64,000 nt of DNA from Spiribacter salilacus. Its GTDB lineage: Bacteria; Pseudomonadota; Gammaproteobacteria; Nitrococcales; Nitrococcaceae. The stretch is taken from contig NZ_WJPP01000003.1 in the NCBI RefSeq assembly GCF_009649225.1, positions 124,001 through 188,000 on the forward strand. Direction: 5' to 3'. Below the pieces are notes generated by a model, which was given only the letters and a program-made list of their open reading frames with translations, did not search any database and was not told the origin of the DNA. Shown piece after piece: positions 44,094 through 52,656 of the stretch. Within the stretch, counting starts at the first letter, position 1; every line of letters begins with the position of its first letter. The position numbers and the translations under genes are program-made.

Positions 44094-44417
44094 TTATTGA
44101 TCGGCTCGAGACGCCTTTTCTTCAATTCCCGAGAGCCCAAACCGACGCTCGAGCTCTGCTAGTACATCCGCCGGCCCCAAGCCGTGATGCGCCAGCATGA
44201 TTAACGTATGGAACCACAGATCAGCCGTTTCATAAACGATTGATTGCGGCTCACCATTTTTGGCGGCCACGATCGTCTCTGTGCACTCCTCGCCTACTTT
44301 GCGCAAAATACGATCAAGCCCTGCCGCCTGCAACGATGCCACATAGGATGTTTCAGGCTCGGCATCACGCCGGGCGGCAATCACACCGGCTAATTGATTT
44401 AGAATATCATCGTTCAT
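44094..44417 (-). CDS. hisE: phosphoribosyl-ATP pyrophosphatase
   Basis: A 107-residue all-alpha MazG-fold enzyme, step 2 of histidine synthesis (PR-ATP to PR-AMP). Metal-binding acidic pattern in [14 protein letters not shown] and [19 protein letters not shown]. Start at ATG 44417; a frame running up to 44501 overlaps hisI and is not used. Seven bases separate it from hisI. Standalone HisE, not fused to HisI as in enterobacteria. Confidence 0.96.
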   Translation of the reverse strand: MNDDILNQLAGVIAARRDAEPETSYVASLQAAGLDRILRKVGEECTETIVAAKNGEPQSIVYETADLWFHTLIMLAHHGLGPADVLAELERRFGLSGIEEKASRADQ

Positions 44418-44424
44418 CACAAAC

Positions 44425-44775
44425 CTACTCGGATATTTCAACCCAGGCGCCATCCTGGTACTGCCGATAAAAACAACTCCGCCGACCCGTATGGCACGCA
44501 ATGCCGCCTACTTGCTCTACGTCGAGCAGCAGCGTATCGCCATCACAATCTAATGCCATTCGCTGTACGCGCTGGAAATGGCCTGACTCGGCACCTTTAT
44601 GCCATAACTTTTTCCGCGACCGCGACCAATACACCGCCTCACCCTTGGATACCGTGGCCTGCAGGGCATCACGGTTCATCCACGCCATCATGAGCACGGC
44701 GCCATCTGCCACATCACGGGTGATAACCGGCACTAGCCCATCTGCATTCCATCGGACCTCATCCAGCCAACTCAC
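44425..44775 (-). CDS. hisI: phosphoribosyl-AMP cyclohydrolase
   Basis: A 116-residue zinc/Mg enzyme opening the adenine ring of PR-AMP in histidine synthesis. It has [39 protein letters not shown], the DCDGDTLLL Asp cluster for Mg, and Cys ligands in [12 protein letters not shown]. Overlaps hisF by four bases. Confidence 0.97.
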   Translation of the reverse strand: MSWLDEVRWNADGLVPVITRDVADGAVLMMAWMNRDALQATVSKGEAVYWSRSRKKLWHKGAESGHFQRVQRMALDCDGDTLLLDVEQVGGIACHTGRRSCFYRQYQDGAWVEISE

Positions 44776-45545
44776 TGCCTTACCTCTATACCCGCGCTTG
44801 CCATAAATGCTTTTGCCTCAGCAACCGTATATTCGCCAAAATGGAAAATGCTGGCGGCTAATACGGCATCAGCATGACCTTGTATCACGCCATCCACCAA
44901 ATCCTGCAGGTTACCCACCCCACCAGAGGCCACTAAGGGCACGCCCGCACGAGCAGAAATTGCCTTATTTAACGCATTATCAAAGCCCTGCCGAGTGCCG
45001 TCGCGATCCATACTGGTTACCAGCAGCTCTCCTGCGCCTGCCGCGGCCATCTGCTCAGCCCACGCCAACGCATCAATCCCGGTGGGGCGCCGGCCGCCAT
45101 GGGTAAAAACTTCCCAGCGGATATCAGATCCGGGACTTTCCACGCGCTTAGCATCAATAGCCACAACAATGCATTGCGAGCCATAACGCTCGGCGGCGTT
45201 AGCAACTAGCGCGGGGTCGTGAATCGCTGCGGTGTTAATCGCCACTTTATCGGCGCCTGCGTTCAGCATTCGGCGCACATCATCGACTGTGCGAATGCCA
45301 CCCCCCACGGTCAGTGGTATGAACACTTCGGCTGCGACAGCTTCAACCACGGCCACCAATGTTTCGCGCTCTTCATGGCTTGCCGTAATGTCTAAAAATG
45401 TTAGTTCATCCGCGCCTTCTCGGTCATAGCGGCGCGCAATTTCCACGGGGTCGCCCGCATCCCGAATATCAACAAACTGAACGCCTTTAACAACGCGGCC
45501 ACCATCGATATCCAAACAAGGGATAATTCGCTTTGCCAGCGCCAC
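44772..45545 (-). CDS. hisF: imidazole glycerol phosphate synthase, cyclase subunit
   Basis: A 257-residue beta/alpha barrel. It has [20 protein letters not shown] with catalytic Asp11, [34 protein letters not shown] and [15 protein letters not shown] with the second catalytic Asp. It uses ammonia from HisH to make IGP and AICAR. GTG start at 45545, three bases after the hisA stop. Confidence 0.97.
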   Translation of the reverse strand: MALAKRIIPCLDIDGGRVVKGVQFVDIRDAGDPVEIARRYDREGADELTFLDITASHEERETLVAVVEAVAAEVFIPLTVGGGIRTVDDVRRMLNAGADKVAINTAAIHDPALVANAAERYGSQCIVVAIDAKRVESPGSDIRWEVFTHGGRRPTGIDALAWAEQMAAAGAGELLVTSMDRDGTRQGFDNALNKAISARAGVPLVASGGVGNLQDLVDGVIQGHADAVLAASIFHFGEYTVAEAKAFMASAGIEVRQ

Positions 45546-45548
45546 CGG

Positions 45549-46289
45549 CTATCGACCCATCCGTTGATCGGCCAACGCTTGTGCTTCGGCAAGGTCTAGG
45601 CTGCGCTCGTACAGCGCTCTGCCCACAATGGCACCCGTTACGCCAGCCTCAGCGATTTCACATAACCGCTCAACGTCGGCCATGCTGCTAACCCCCCCCG
45701 AGGCAATCACTGGAATATCGATGGCGCGCGCTAAATCTGCGGTGGCCTTTGCATTAAAACCACTCATCATTCCATCGCGCCCAATGTCGGTAAACACAAT
45801 GGCCTCAACTCCCGCATCCTCAAAGCGTTTTGCTAGTTCGCTAGCGGCAATCTCTGAGACTTGCTCCCAACCATGCGTTGCCACGCGCCCATCCCGCGCA
45901 TCTAACCCCACGATCACGTGGCCAGGAAACTCGAGGCAGGCATTATCTACAAAATCTGGGTCACGTACCGCTTGGGTACCCAAAATCACAAAATCAACGC
46001 CAACATCCAAATACGTTTGAATAACATCGACATTGCGAATTCCACCCCCAATTTGAATTTCGATTGATGGGTGCGCCTCAGCAATCCGCCCAATGATGTC
46101 AGCATTGACCGGAAAGCCTGCTATCGCCCCATCAAGATCAACCAAGTGCAAACGCTTAGCACCGGCGGCCACCCATTGATCTGCCATGGCCAGAGGATCT
46201 TTTGAGAAAACCGTTGAGTCATCCATCTTGCCCTGACGCAAGCGCACGCATTGGCCATCTTTAAGGTCAATTGCAGGTATTAATTGCAT
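45549..46289 (-). CDS. hisA: ProFAR isomerase HisA
   Basis: A 246-residue beta/alpha-barrel isomerase of histidine synthesis. It starts MQLIPAIDLKDGQCVRLRQG with the catalytic Asp, then VDLDGAIAGFPVN, IQIGGGIRN, VGLDARDGRVATHGW and VFTDIGRDGMMSG. Start ATG 46289 is preferred; the TTG at 46304 adds five residues without support. Its start overlaps hisH by ten bases. Confidence 0.97.
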   Translation of the reverse strand: MQLIPAIDLKDGQCVRLRQGKMDDSTVFSKDPLAMADQWVAAGAKRLHLVDLDGAIAGFPVNADIIGRIAEAHPSIEIQIGGGIRNVDVIQTYLDVGVDFVILGTQAVRDPDFVDNACLEFPGHVIVGLDARDGRVATHGWEQVSEIAASELAKRFEDAGVEAIVFTDIGRDGMMSGFNAKATADLARAIDIPVIASGGVSSMADVERLCEIAEAGVTGAIVGRALYERSLDLAEAQALADQRMGR

Positions 46290-46918
46290 GCTGTTCCATC
46301 CCAACTAAGAAAGTTGCCCAATAATTTCAGCCCAGCCTGCTGGCTTTTTTCTGGGTGAAATTGCGTTGCAAACACATTGTTTTGCCCAATAACTGCTGCA
46401 AAACGCTCACCATATTCACAGTCTGCCAACACGATCTCTTGAGCTTCAGGTACCACATAGTAGCTGTGCACAAAATAAAAACGCGCCTCATCGTCAACAC
46501 CATCCCACAGCGGATGCGGGGCGCATTGGCGCACCCGATTCCACCCCATATGCGGAATTTTAAGTGCCGAGTGGCCGCCGGTAAGATGTGAGAAATGCCG
46601 CACGGTACCCGCAAAATGCCCTAGCGCCTCAACGCCTGCGTTCTCTTCGCTGCGGGTCATTAATGCCTGCATGCCCATACAAACGCCCAAAAAAGGGCGG
46701 GTTGCCATTGCACGGGCAAGCACCTCAATCAGCTCATGCTGGTGCAGGGCGCTCATACAATCGCGCACGGCACCCTGCCCCGGGAAGACAACCCGATCGG
46801 CAGCATCAATCACCGCGGGATCATCGGTAATGGCTACGGCCGTTGCGCCAACATGCTCCAGCGCCTTGGCAACTGAGCGCAAATTACCCATGCCATAATC
46901 AATGACCGCAACTCGCAT
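46280..46918 (-). CDS. hisH: imidazole glycerol phosphate synthase, glutamine amidotransferase subunit
   Basis: A 212-residue class I amidotransferase. The nucleophilic Cys lies in FLGVCMGMQALM, the oxyanion loop in FPGQGAVRDCM and the catalytic His-Glu in TQFHPEKSQQAGL. It supplies ammonia to HisF. Three bases after hisB. Confidence 0.97.
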   Translation of the reverse strand: MRVAVIDYGMGNLRSVAKALEHVGATAVAITDDPAVIDAADRVVFPGQGAVRDCMSALHQHELIEVLARAMATRPFLGVCMGMQALMTRSEENAGVEALGHFAGTVRHFSHLTGGHSALKIPHMGWNRVRQCAPHPLWDGVDDEARFYFVHSYYVVPEAQEIVLADCEYGERFAAVIGQNNVFATQFHPEKSQQAGLKLLGNFLSWDGTACN

Positions 46919-46921
46919 TCG

Positions 46922-47515
46922 TTAGAGCGTTCCTTTAGTTGACGGCATCGCGCCATTGAGTGCCGCATCGCTGGCCACCGCCATACGAAGCGCACGCCCC
47001 GCTGCTTTAAACAGGCTCTCAACCATGTGGTGGGCATTATCGCCGGCCAGCGCATCCACATGCAGCGTAACCCCAGCATGGTTAACAAAGCCCTGCCAAA
47101 ACTCACGCACTAATTCGGTATCGAACTGCCCGATACGCTCAGCCGGAAATTTGGCACGAAAATACAAGCCGGGCCGACCCGATAGATCGACCACAACCCG
47201 AGATAATGCCTCATCTAAAGGGCACAGCGCATGGCCGTAACGCGTAATGCCACGCCGATCGCCAAGTGCCTTAGCAAACGCTTGCCCCAGCACAATGCCC
47301 ACATCTTCAACCGTGTGATGATCATCGATGTGCCGATCGCCGATGGCTTCGATATCAATATCAAACTGCCCATGCCGGGCTATTTGGTCCAGCATGTGAT
47401 CAAAGAAACCCACACCGGTTTGGCGGCTACCGTTACCGGTACCGTCAAGCTGTAGGTGAATTTTAATGCGGGTTTCGAGGGTATTACGCTCGACCGCTGC
47501 ACTGCGTTCGTTCAT
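46922..47515 (-). CDS. hisB: imidazoleglycerol-phosphate dehydratase
   Basis: A 197-residue monofunctional IGPD, without the phosphatase half found in enterobacterial HisB. Metal-binding His motifs [25 protein letters not shown] and [17 protein letters not shown] are present, plus the family opening [18 protein letters not shown]. First visible gene of hisBHAFIE, 51 bases after the dtd stop. Confidence 0.97.
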   Translation of the reverse strand: MNERSAAVERNTLETRIKIHLQLDGTGNGSRQTGVGFFDHMLDQIARHGQFDIDIEAIGDRHIDDHHTVEDVGIVLGQAFAKALGDRRGITRYGHALCPLDEALSRVVVDLSGRPGLYFRAKFPAERIGQFDTELVREFWQGFVNHAGVTLHVDALAGDNAHHMVESLFKAAGRALRMAVASDAALNGAMPSTKGTL

Positions 47516-47566
47516 GGGGTCACCGCTCGGTTAGTAGACGCGGCGCAGAATACCATGCTGGCGGGG

Positions 47567-48019
47567 TTATCGGGAGTCAGGCGGCACTTCAAGCCAAAAT
47601 GTAACCGGCCCGTCATTGCATAAACTCACCTGCATATCGGCACCGAACACTCCCACTTGGGTATTGGCGTGTTGGCGCTGAGCGTCTTCACATAGCGTCG
47701 AGAACAGCCTAGCAGCCTCATCCGGAGTTGCCGCGGTAGAAAACCCCGGGCGCGTGCCCCGCTGCGTATCGGCTGCCAAGGTAAACTGCGGCACCAATAA
47801 CAACCCACCATGGGTATCTTGCAAAGACCGATTCATACGCCCGGCATCATCTGGAAACACCCGGTAGCTTAGCAACCGCTCTAAAAGTCGTTGAGCACTG
47901 GCATGCGTATCATTACGCTGCACGCCCACCAGTACTAGTAACCCGGGGCCAATGGTGGCAACGGTTTCACCCGCCACCACCACTTTGGCCTCGGTAACCC
48001 GCTGCAGCAGGCCAATCAA
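47567..48019 (-). CDS. dtd: D-aminoacyl-tRNA deacylase
   Basis: A 150-residue homodimeric editing enzyme removing D-amino acids and glycine from mischarged tRNAs. It has the N-terminal GLLQRVTEAKVVV, the substrate-selecting SLQDTHGGLLLVPQFTLAAD with S-Q pattern, and the GxNPxG-type NDGPVTFWLE cross-subunit Gly-Pro motif near the end. It starts at TTG 48019, overlapping the upstream stop codon as TTGA, which implies translational coupling to the small Trp-rich protein. Confidence 0.94.
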   Translation of the reverse strand: MIGLLQRVTEAKVVVAGETVATIGPGLLVLVGVQRNDTHASAQRLLERLLSYRVFPDDAGRMNRSLQDTHGGLLLVPQFTLAADTQRGTRPGFSTAATPDEAARLFSTLCEDAQRQHANTQVGVFGADMQVSLCNDGPVTFWLEVPPDSR

Positions 48020-48387
48020 CGCGATGAATCAGACGAGCTGCCAGGCTGGTTCGCCATGTGCTCCACCCATTCCTGCATAAAACGCATTTGGGTGTCTGTC
48101 CAGTTCTGCATCATTTGCTGAGAGCGATCTACCCACTCTTTAGCCAGCTCTGGCGCTGCGTCTAAGTTAGCCGCCGAGCCTGACATTGAGTCGGCCAGCT
48201 CTTGCTGCCGCCGTAGCATCTCGCTGACGGCCTCTTCCCATGCATCAATCTGCCGATGGTAATCGGCTTTGAGCTTATCGGCGCCGGGGGCAACGCCTTG
48301 TACGCTCTCAAGCCATTGATCAACAAGGCGGCGCTGCGCCTCGGTCCAAGAATGAATCATTTCTTCGGTCTGTTTGTGCCAGTTCAT
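48016..48387 (-). CDS. small helical protein of unknown function with duplicated Trp-rich motif
   Basis: A 123-residue soluble, highly charged, probably all-helical protein. A ~20-residue unit appears twice: SWTEAQRRLVDQWLESV near residue 13 and NWTDTQMRFMQEWVEHM near residue 95. Regularly spaced Trp and heptad patterns suggest a coiled coil. It faintly resembles phasin-like or PhaE-like proteins, but no PHA gene is near, so no function is assigned. It begins with a perfect AGGAGGT ribosome site set inside an inverted repeat, and its stop overlaps the TTG start of dtd. Confidence 0.75.
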   Translation of the reverse strand: MNWHKQTEEMIHSWTEAQRRLVDQWLESVQGVAPGADKLKADYHRQIDAWEEAVSEMLRRQQELADSMSGSAANLDAAPELAKEWVDRSQQMMQNWTDTQMRFMQEWVEHMANQPGSSSDSSR

Positions 48388-48391
48388 AGCG

Positions 48392-48407
48392 ATACCTCCT
48401 GAGGTAT
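48392..48407 (-). promoter_or_regulatory. inverted repeat containing the ribosome-binding site of the Trp-rich protein
   Basis: On the minus strand ATACCTC (48407-48401) and GAGGTAT (48398-48392) are exact complements around AG. The right arm contains the Shine-Dalgarno AGGAGGT, with the ATG at 48387 four bases further on. In RNA a 5-bp stem with a six-base loop could hide part of the ribosome site; in DNA it is a dyad. Confidence 0.45.
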
Positions 48408-48439
48408 TTTAATGGCAGCTCCACACTACCAGCGCTAGC

Positions 48440-49897
48440 CTAGCGCCGCCAGAATGCCGGGGTAAACAACACCAGCAAGGTAAAGATTTCTAATCGACCC
48501 ATAATCATTGCCACGCACATGACCAATTTAGGCCCGTCGTCTACCGAAGCAAAATTTGTCGCCACATCACCCAAGGCTGGGCCTAAGTTAGCAAGCCCGG
48601 AAGCCACCGCAGAAAACGCCGTTACCTGATCAAGCCCCATTGCCAACAACGTCAGCATTAACAAAACAAACAGCACCACATAGGCAGCAAAAAAGCCCCA
48701 TACCGCATCAATTACCCGCTCATTCACCGGGCGATGCCCGATTTTTACCGGCAATTGCGCCTGCGGATGAATCAGGCGGATGATTTCACGCCCACCCTGT
48801 CGCCAAAGCAGCAAAACACGCACCACCTTTAGCCCGCCTGAAGTGGAATTTGCACAGCCACCGACCACCGCCACAATCAACAACAAAACTGGCAGAAAGG
48901 CCGGCCACAAGGAGTAATTTGCCGTGGTGTAGCCGGTGGTTGTAGCAAAAGACACCACCTGGAAGATGGCATGATTCCAAGAGTCGGCACGCGGCAGACC
49001 ATGGGCAGCTTCGTAAACAAACAGCCCACCCATAACGAGGACAGACACCGTAATCACCACCGCTAAAAAAGTGAGAACTTCGGGGTCGCGCCGCAAGGGC
49101 TCAATGCTTTTGCGCCGCCACACCATAAAATGCAGCGAATAATTCAGCGCAGAGATCAGCATAAAAAACACGGCAATCATTTCGATTAGCGCGCTATCAA
49201 AGTGCCCCAGGCTTGCGTCGTAGGTAGAAAAACCGCCAGTTGCCACCGTGGTAAATGCATGACTAATCGCATCAAAAACAGACATGCCGGCTAACCAATA
49301 AGCCAGCGCGCAAGCAATGGTGAGGCCTAAGTAGATGTTCCATAGCGCTTTAGCGGTTTCGGCGATGCGCGGTGTGAGCTTGGCATCTTTAACCGGCCCG
49401 GGCAGCTCTGCGCGATACAGCTGCATCCCACCAATGCCCAGCATGGGCAATATCGCCACCGCCAAAACGATAATCCCCATACCCCCAAGCCACTGCAACT
49501 GCTGGCGATAATAGCGAATAGAAATCGGCAGATCGTCAATCCCGATAATCGCCGTTGCACCGGTGGTGGTTAGACCCGAGACACTCTCAAAAAAGGCATC
49601 GACCAGCGAGAAAGGCGCTACCGTTTGGAGCACCAAGGGCATCGCGCCGGCGGCCCCAAGCACAATCCAAAATAAGGCCACAACCAAAAAGCCATCGCGC
49701 GTTCTGAGCTCTCGGCGTGATCGGCGCACGGGCAGCCATAACACTGCACCCAAGGCAATTAGCAGTAAAAAAGTGAGAAAGAATGCGGAGGCAACACCAT
49801 CGGCTGCGGCCAAGGCTAAAAATGCCGGTGGCAGCATGGTCACGCTAAACACCATCAGCAAAACGCCGAGCACTCGTTGAACTGCATCAGGATGCAT
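48440..49897 (-). CDS. trkH: Trk-type potassium uptake protein TrkH
   Basis: A 485-residue membrane protein with four pore-loop repeats lining a K+ filter. P-loop sequences include SGLTTTGATAIIG, TVATGGFSTYDASLGHF, FATTTGYTTANYSLWP and VASGLANLGPALGDV. It mediates bulk K+ uptake, regulated by NAD(H)-binding TrkA encoded 12 bases upstream on the same strand. K+ uptake is a main first response to salt stress, consistent with a halotolerant life style (inference). Confidence 0.95.
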   Translation of the reverse strand: MHPDAVQRVLGVLLMVFSVTMLPPAFLALAAADGVASAFFLTFLLLIALGAVLWLPVRRSRRELRTRDGFLVVALFWIVLGAAGAMPLVLQTVAPFSLVDAFFESVSGLTTTGATAIIGIDDLPISIRYYRQQLQWLGGMGIIVLAVAILPMLGIGGMQLYRAELPGPVKDAKLTPRIAETAKALWNIYLGLTIACALAYWLAGMSVFDAISHAFTTVATGGFSTYDASLGHFDSALIEMIAVFFMLISALNYSLHFMVWRRKSIEPLRRDPEVLTFLAVVITVSVLVMGGLFVYEAAHGLPRADSWNHAIFQVVSFATTTGYTTANYSLWPAFLPVLLLIVAVVGGCANSTSGGLKVVRVLLLWRQGGREIIRLIHPQAQLPVKIGHRPVNERVIDAVWGFFAAYVVLFVLLMLTLLAMGLDQVTAFSAVASGLANLGPALGDVATNFASVDDGPKLVMCVAMIMGRLEIFTLLVLFTPAFWRR

Positions 49898-49909
49898 GCG
49901 CTGATCCTT

Positions 49910-51286
49910 CTAGAAAAACGTCACGCCCACAGCAAAGAGCTTTTCAACATCAGCAAGGCGCGTTTTATCCACTAAAAATAGGATCACATGATCCTCAGGC
50001 TCAATGACCGTGTCATGATGCGCCATTATGACCTGCTCGTCGCGTACGATCGCCCCAATTGTGGTGCCACGCGGTAAGCGAATGTCTTCCACACGCTTAC
50101 CCACCACATCAGAACTGCCCGCGTCACCATGCGCAATGGCTTCGATTGCCTCTGCCGCACCGCGACGCAAACTGTGGACTGTGGCCACATCGCCGCGCCG
50201 AATATGCGCCAGCAAACTCCCAATCGTTGCCTGCTGAGGCGAAATGGCCACATCAATATCATCACTGGATTGAATAAGATCAACGTAAGCCGCGCGGTTA
50301 ATGAGCGCCATAACCGTTCTTGCGCCGCGCCGCTTGGCGAGCATGGCAGACAAAATATTGGCCTCATCATCGTTGGTAAGCGCGCAGAAGACGTCAGTAT
50401 TTTCAATATTTTCTTCGAGCAACAGATCTTCATCGGCCGCATCACCATGCAGTACGATCGTCTTTTTAAGCTCATCGGCTATTGCCCGACAACGCTGGGC
50501 ATTATGCTCAATAATCTTGACTTGGTAGGACGCCTCCAGCGATTGCGCAAGACGGGTCCCGATGTTTCCGCCGCCGGCTAACATAATGCGCTTCACAGGC
50601 TTATCGAGGCGCCTAAGCTCGCTCATGACCGCGCGAATATTTTTACGCGCAGCCACAAAGAAGACCTCATCACCTGCCTCAACAACGGTATCGCCCTCAG
50701 GAATAATCGCCTTACCGCGGCGATAAATCGCCGCCACCCGTGTATCAACCCCCGGCACGTGTTCCCGCAGGGTTTTGAGTGCCTGTCCTACTAGTGGGCC
50801 TCCATAATAAGCGCGCACGCCCACAAGCCGGACCTTGCCATCGGCAAAGTCCATCACTTGCAGTGCACCGGGGTGCTCAATGAGGCGCCTCACATACTGG
50901 GTAACGAGCTGCTCGGGGGAGATGAGCACATCAATGGGCAAAGCATCAGGTGCAAAAATTTGTGGATGCGATAAATATTCGATAGCGCGAACTCGCGCAA
51001 TTTTAGTGGGCGTGTGAAACAAGGTAGCCGCCACTTGGCAGGCCACCATATTGGCCTCATCCGAATCGGTCACCGCGATAATCATATCGGCATCATCCGC
51101 GCCTGCCCTTGCCAGCACTTCAGGATAGGTGCCATTGCCAGTCACGGTGCGCAGATCCAAGCGATCTTGTAGCCCCTGTAAAACCTGGGCGCTTGTGTCC
51201 ACCACGGTAATGTCGTTGGCCTCGGTTGCCAGCGTTGCAGCAACGGTACCCCCCACCTGACCTGCACCGAGTATGACGATCTTCAT
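49910..51286 (-). CDS. trkA: Trk potassium system regulatory subunit TrkA
   Basis: A 458-residue peripheral protein with two RCK modules: NAD-binding [16 protein letters not shown] at residue 4 and [16 protein letters not shown] near 236, each followed by a TrkA-C domain. It gates TrkH. It overlaps ntrX by four bases (ATGA), so potassium uptake and the NtrYX genes share an operon. One GTGCCTGTCC copy (50779-50788) encodes GQAL on the coding strand. Confidence 0.96.
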   Translation of the reverse strand: MKIVILGAGQVGGTVAATLATEANDITVVDTSAQVLQGLQDRLDLRTVTGNGTYPEVLARAGADDADMIIAVTDSDEANMVACQVAATLFHTPTKIARVRAIEYLSHPQIFAPDALPIDVLISPEQLVTQYVRRLIEHPGALQVMDFADGKVRLVGVRAYYGGPLVGQALKTLREHVPGVDTRVAAIYRRGKAIIPEGDTVVEAGDEVFFVAARKNIRAVMSELRRLDKPVKRIMLAGGGNIGTRLAQSLEASYQVKIIEHNAQRCRAIADELKKTIVLHGDAADEDLLLEENIENTDVFCALTNDDEANILSAMLAKRRGARTVMALINRAAYVDLIQSSDDIDVAISPQQATIGSLLAHIRRGDVATVHSLRRGAAEAIEAIAHGDAGSSDVVGKRVEDIRLPRGTTIGAIVRDEQVIMAHHDTVIEPEDHVILFLVDKTRLADVEKLFAVGVTFF

Positions 51287-52656
51287 TCTCCGACATCCTC
51301 CGGCTTTTGCTGATCAATCCCCAGTGAGCGCAGCTTACGATAAAGATGGGTACGCTCCATGCCTGCCAACCGGGCCAGCTGCGCCACGTTACCCCCAGCG
51401 CGCTGCAATTGGCGCTGCAAATAGGCACGCTCGAACTGCTCGCGGGCTTCTCGCAATGGCAGATCGAGTACCCGCGTTGGTGTCCAGTCACTGCTTTGAT
51501 CAAAGCTAGCTTGATCCATGGCCATTGCCTCTGCCACCTCAGCCACATCAATTTCTCGCCCATCGCCCATCACCAACAATCGGCGCACCAAGTTGCCAAG
51601 CTCTCGCACATGGCCTGGCCAATCGTGGTGGCGGAGTCGGTTTTGCGCCGCCACAGTAAACCGCCGAAAGGGCAATTGCTCCCGATCAACCAGTTGATCG
51701 ACAAAATACGTCACTAATTCAGGAACATCTTCAGAATGCTCGCGCAAAGGCGGCACATACAGGGGCACCGCGTTAAGGTGATAGCACAAGTCTTCCCTTA
51801 AGCGGCCTGCCTGTGCGGCCTGCGCAATATCCTCACGCACCACAAAAAGTACCCTGGCCTCCAAAGCGACTCGTGAGGAGCCCCCCGTGCGCAAGAACCA
51901 GCCAAACTCCAACGCGGCAACCAACTGGTCTTGAATCGCTGTGGCAAGCTCGCTGGTGCGATCAATCACCAGTGTGCCGCCGGCAGCAAGCTCTAATAAA
52001 CCGGGGCGACGAGCTGTTTCTTCTTCAACACCAAATAATTGCTCAGCGGCTATATCAGCGTTTACTGCCGCCCCTGAAAATTCTAAAAACGGGCCTTGAG
52101 CACGATCACTCAGCGCGTGAATATAGCGAGCAAAAACCCGACAACCGCTACCCGGCGGGCCGCTAATGAGCACACGACTGTTAGTGGTTGCCACCTTTGC
52201 CGCCTGTTCACGTAGCGCTTGTAACACGGCACTTTTGCCAACGGGCTCAACCATTGCCAGCGGCTCGGTTTCTGCCCGACCCGATGGCCCGCTGGCCAAT
52301 GCCTGCTCTACCGTCGCCAATAATTTGCCCATCGAAAGGGGTTTTTCAACAAAATCCACCGCGCCAAGCCGTGTTGCCTCAACCGCCGTTTCAACGGTGC
52401 CATGCCCTGAGATCATGACAACCGGGTACAAAAGGCTTCCACTGCCCGCTAAATCTTTGAGCAAAGAAATGCCATCTTCACCCGGCATCCAGATATCAAG
52501 CAGTAGCAAGTCGGGCGCATGTTGGCGCAGTAAAACCCGCGCCTCTTCAGCGCTTTCGGCTAAACGAACGGCATAGCCCTCATCCTCAAGGATCTCTTGC
52601 ACCAAACCCCGAATTGCCGGCTCATCATCCACGACCAAAATATTGGCTTTGCTCAT
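51283..52656 (-). CDS. ntrX: NtrX-like response regulator with degenerate sigma-54 AAA+ domain
   Basis: A 457-residue NtrC-family regulator. Receiver domain (1-115) has D10/D11 and phospho-acceptor D54 in [12 protein letters not shown] with K105-type VEKPLS. The central AAA+ region (about 140-370) is recognisable but altered. Walker A reads GPPGSGC (166-172) with Cys instead of Lys, Walker B reads VIDRTSEL with Arg instead of Glu after D232, and the GAFTGA loop expected after LFG (208) is deleted. The C-terminal Fis-type helix-turn-helix ([22 protein letters not shown]) is intact. It probably binds DNA on phosphorylation without ATP-driven sigma-54 activation. Coupled by ATGA overlaps to ntrY and trkA. 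Confidence 0.88.
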   Translation of the reverse strand: MSKANILVVDDEPAIRGLVQEILEDEGYAVRLAESAEEARVLLRQHAPDLLLLDIWMPGEDGISLLKDLAGSGSLLYPVVMISGHGTVETAVEATRLGAVDFVEKPLSMGKLLATVEQALASGPSGRAETEPLAMVEPVGKSAVLQALREQAAKVATTNSRVLISGPPGSGCRVFARYIHALSDRAQGPFLEFSGAAVNADIAAEQLFGVEEETARRPGLLELAAGGTLVIDRTSELATAIQDQLVAALEFGWFLRTGGSSRVALEARVLFVVREDIAQAAQAGRLREDLCYHLNAVPLYVPPLREHSEDVPELVTYFVDQLVDREQLPFRRFTVAAQNRLRHHDWPGHVRELGNLVRRLLVMGDGREIDVAEVAEAMAMDQASFDQSSDWTPTRVLDLPLREAREQFERAYLQRQLQRAGGNVAQLARLAGMERTHLYRKLRSLGIDQQKPEDVGE

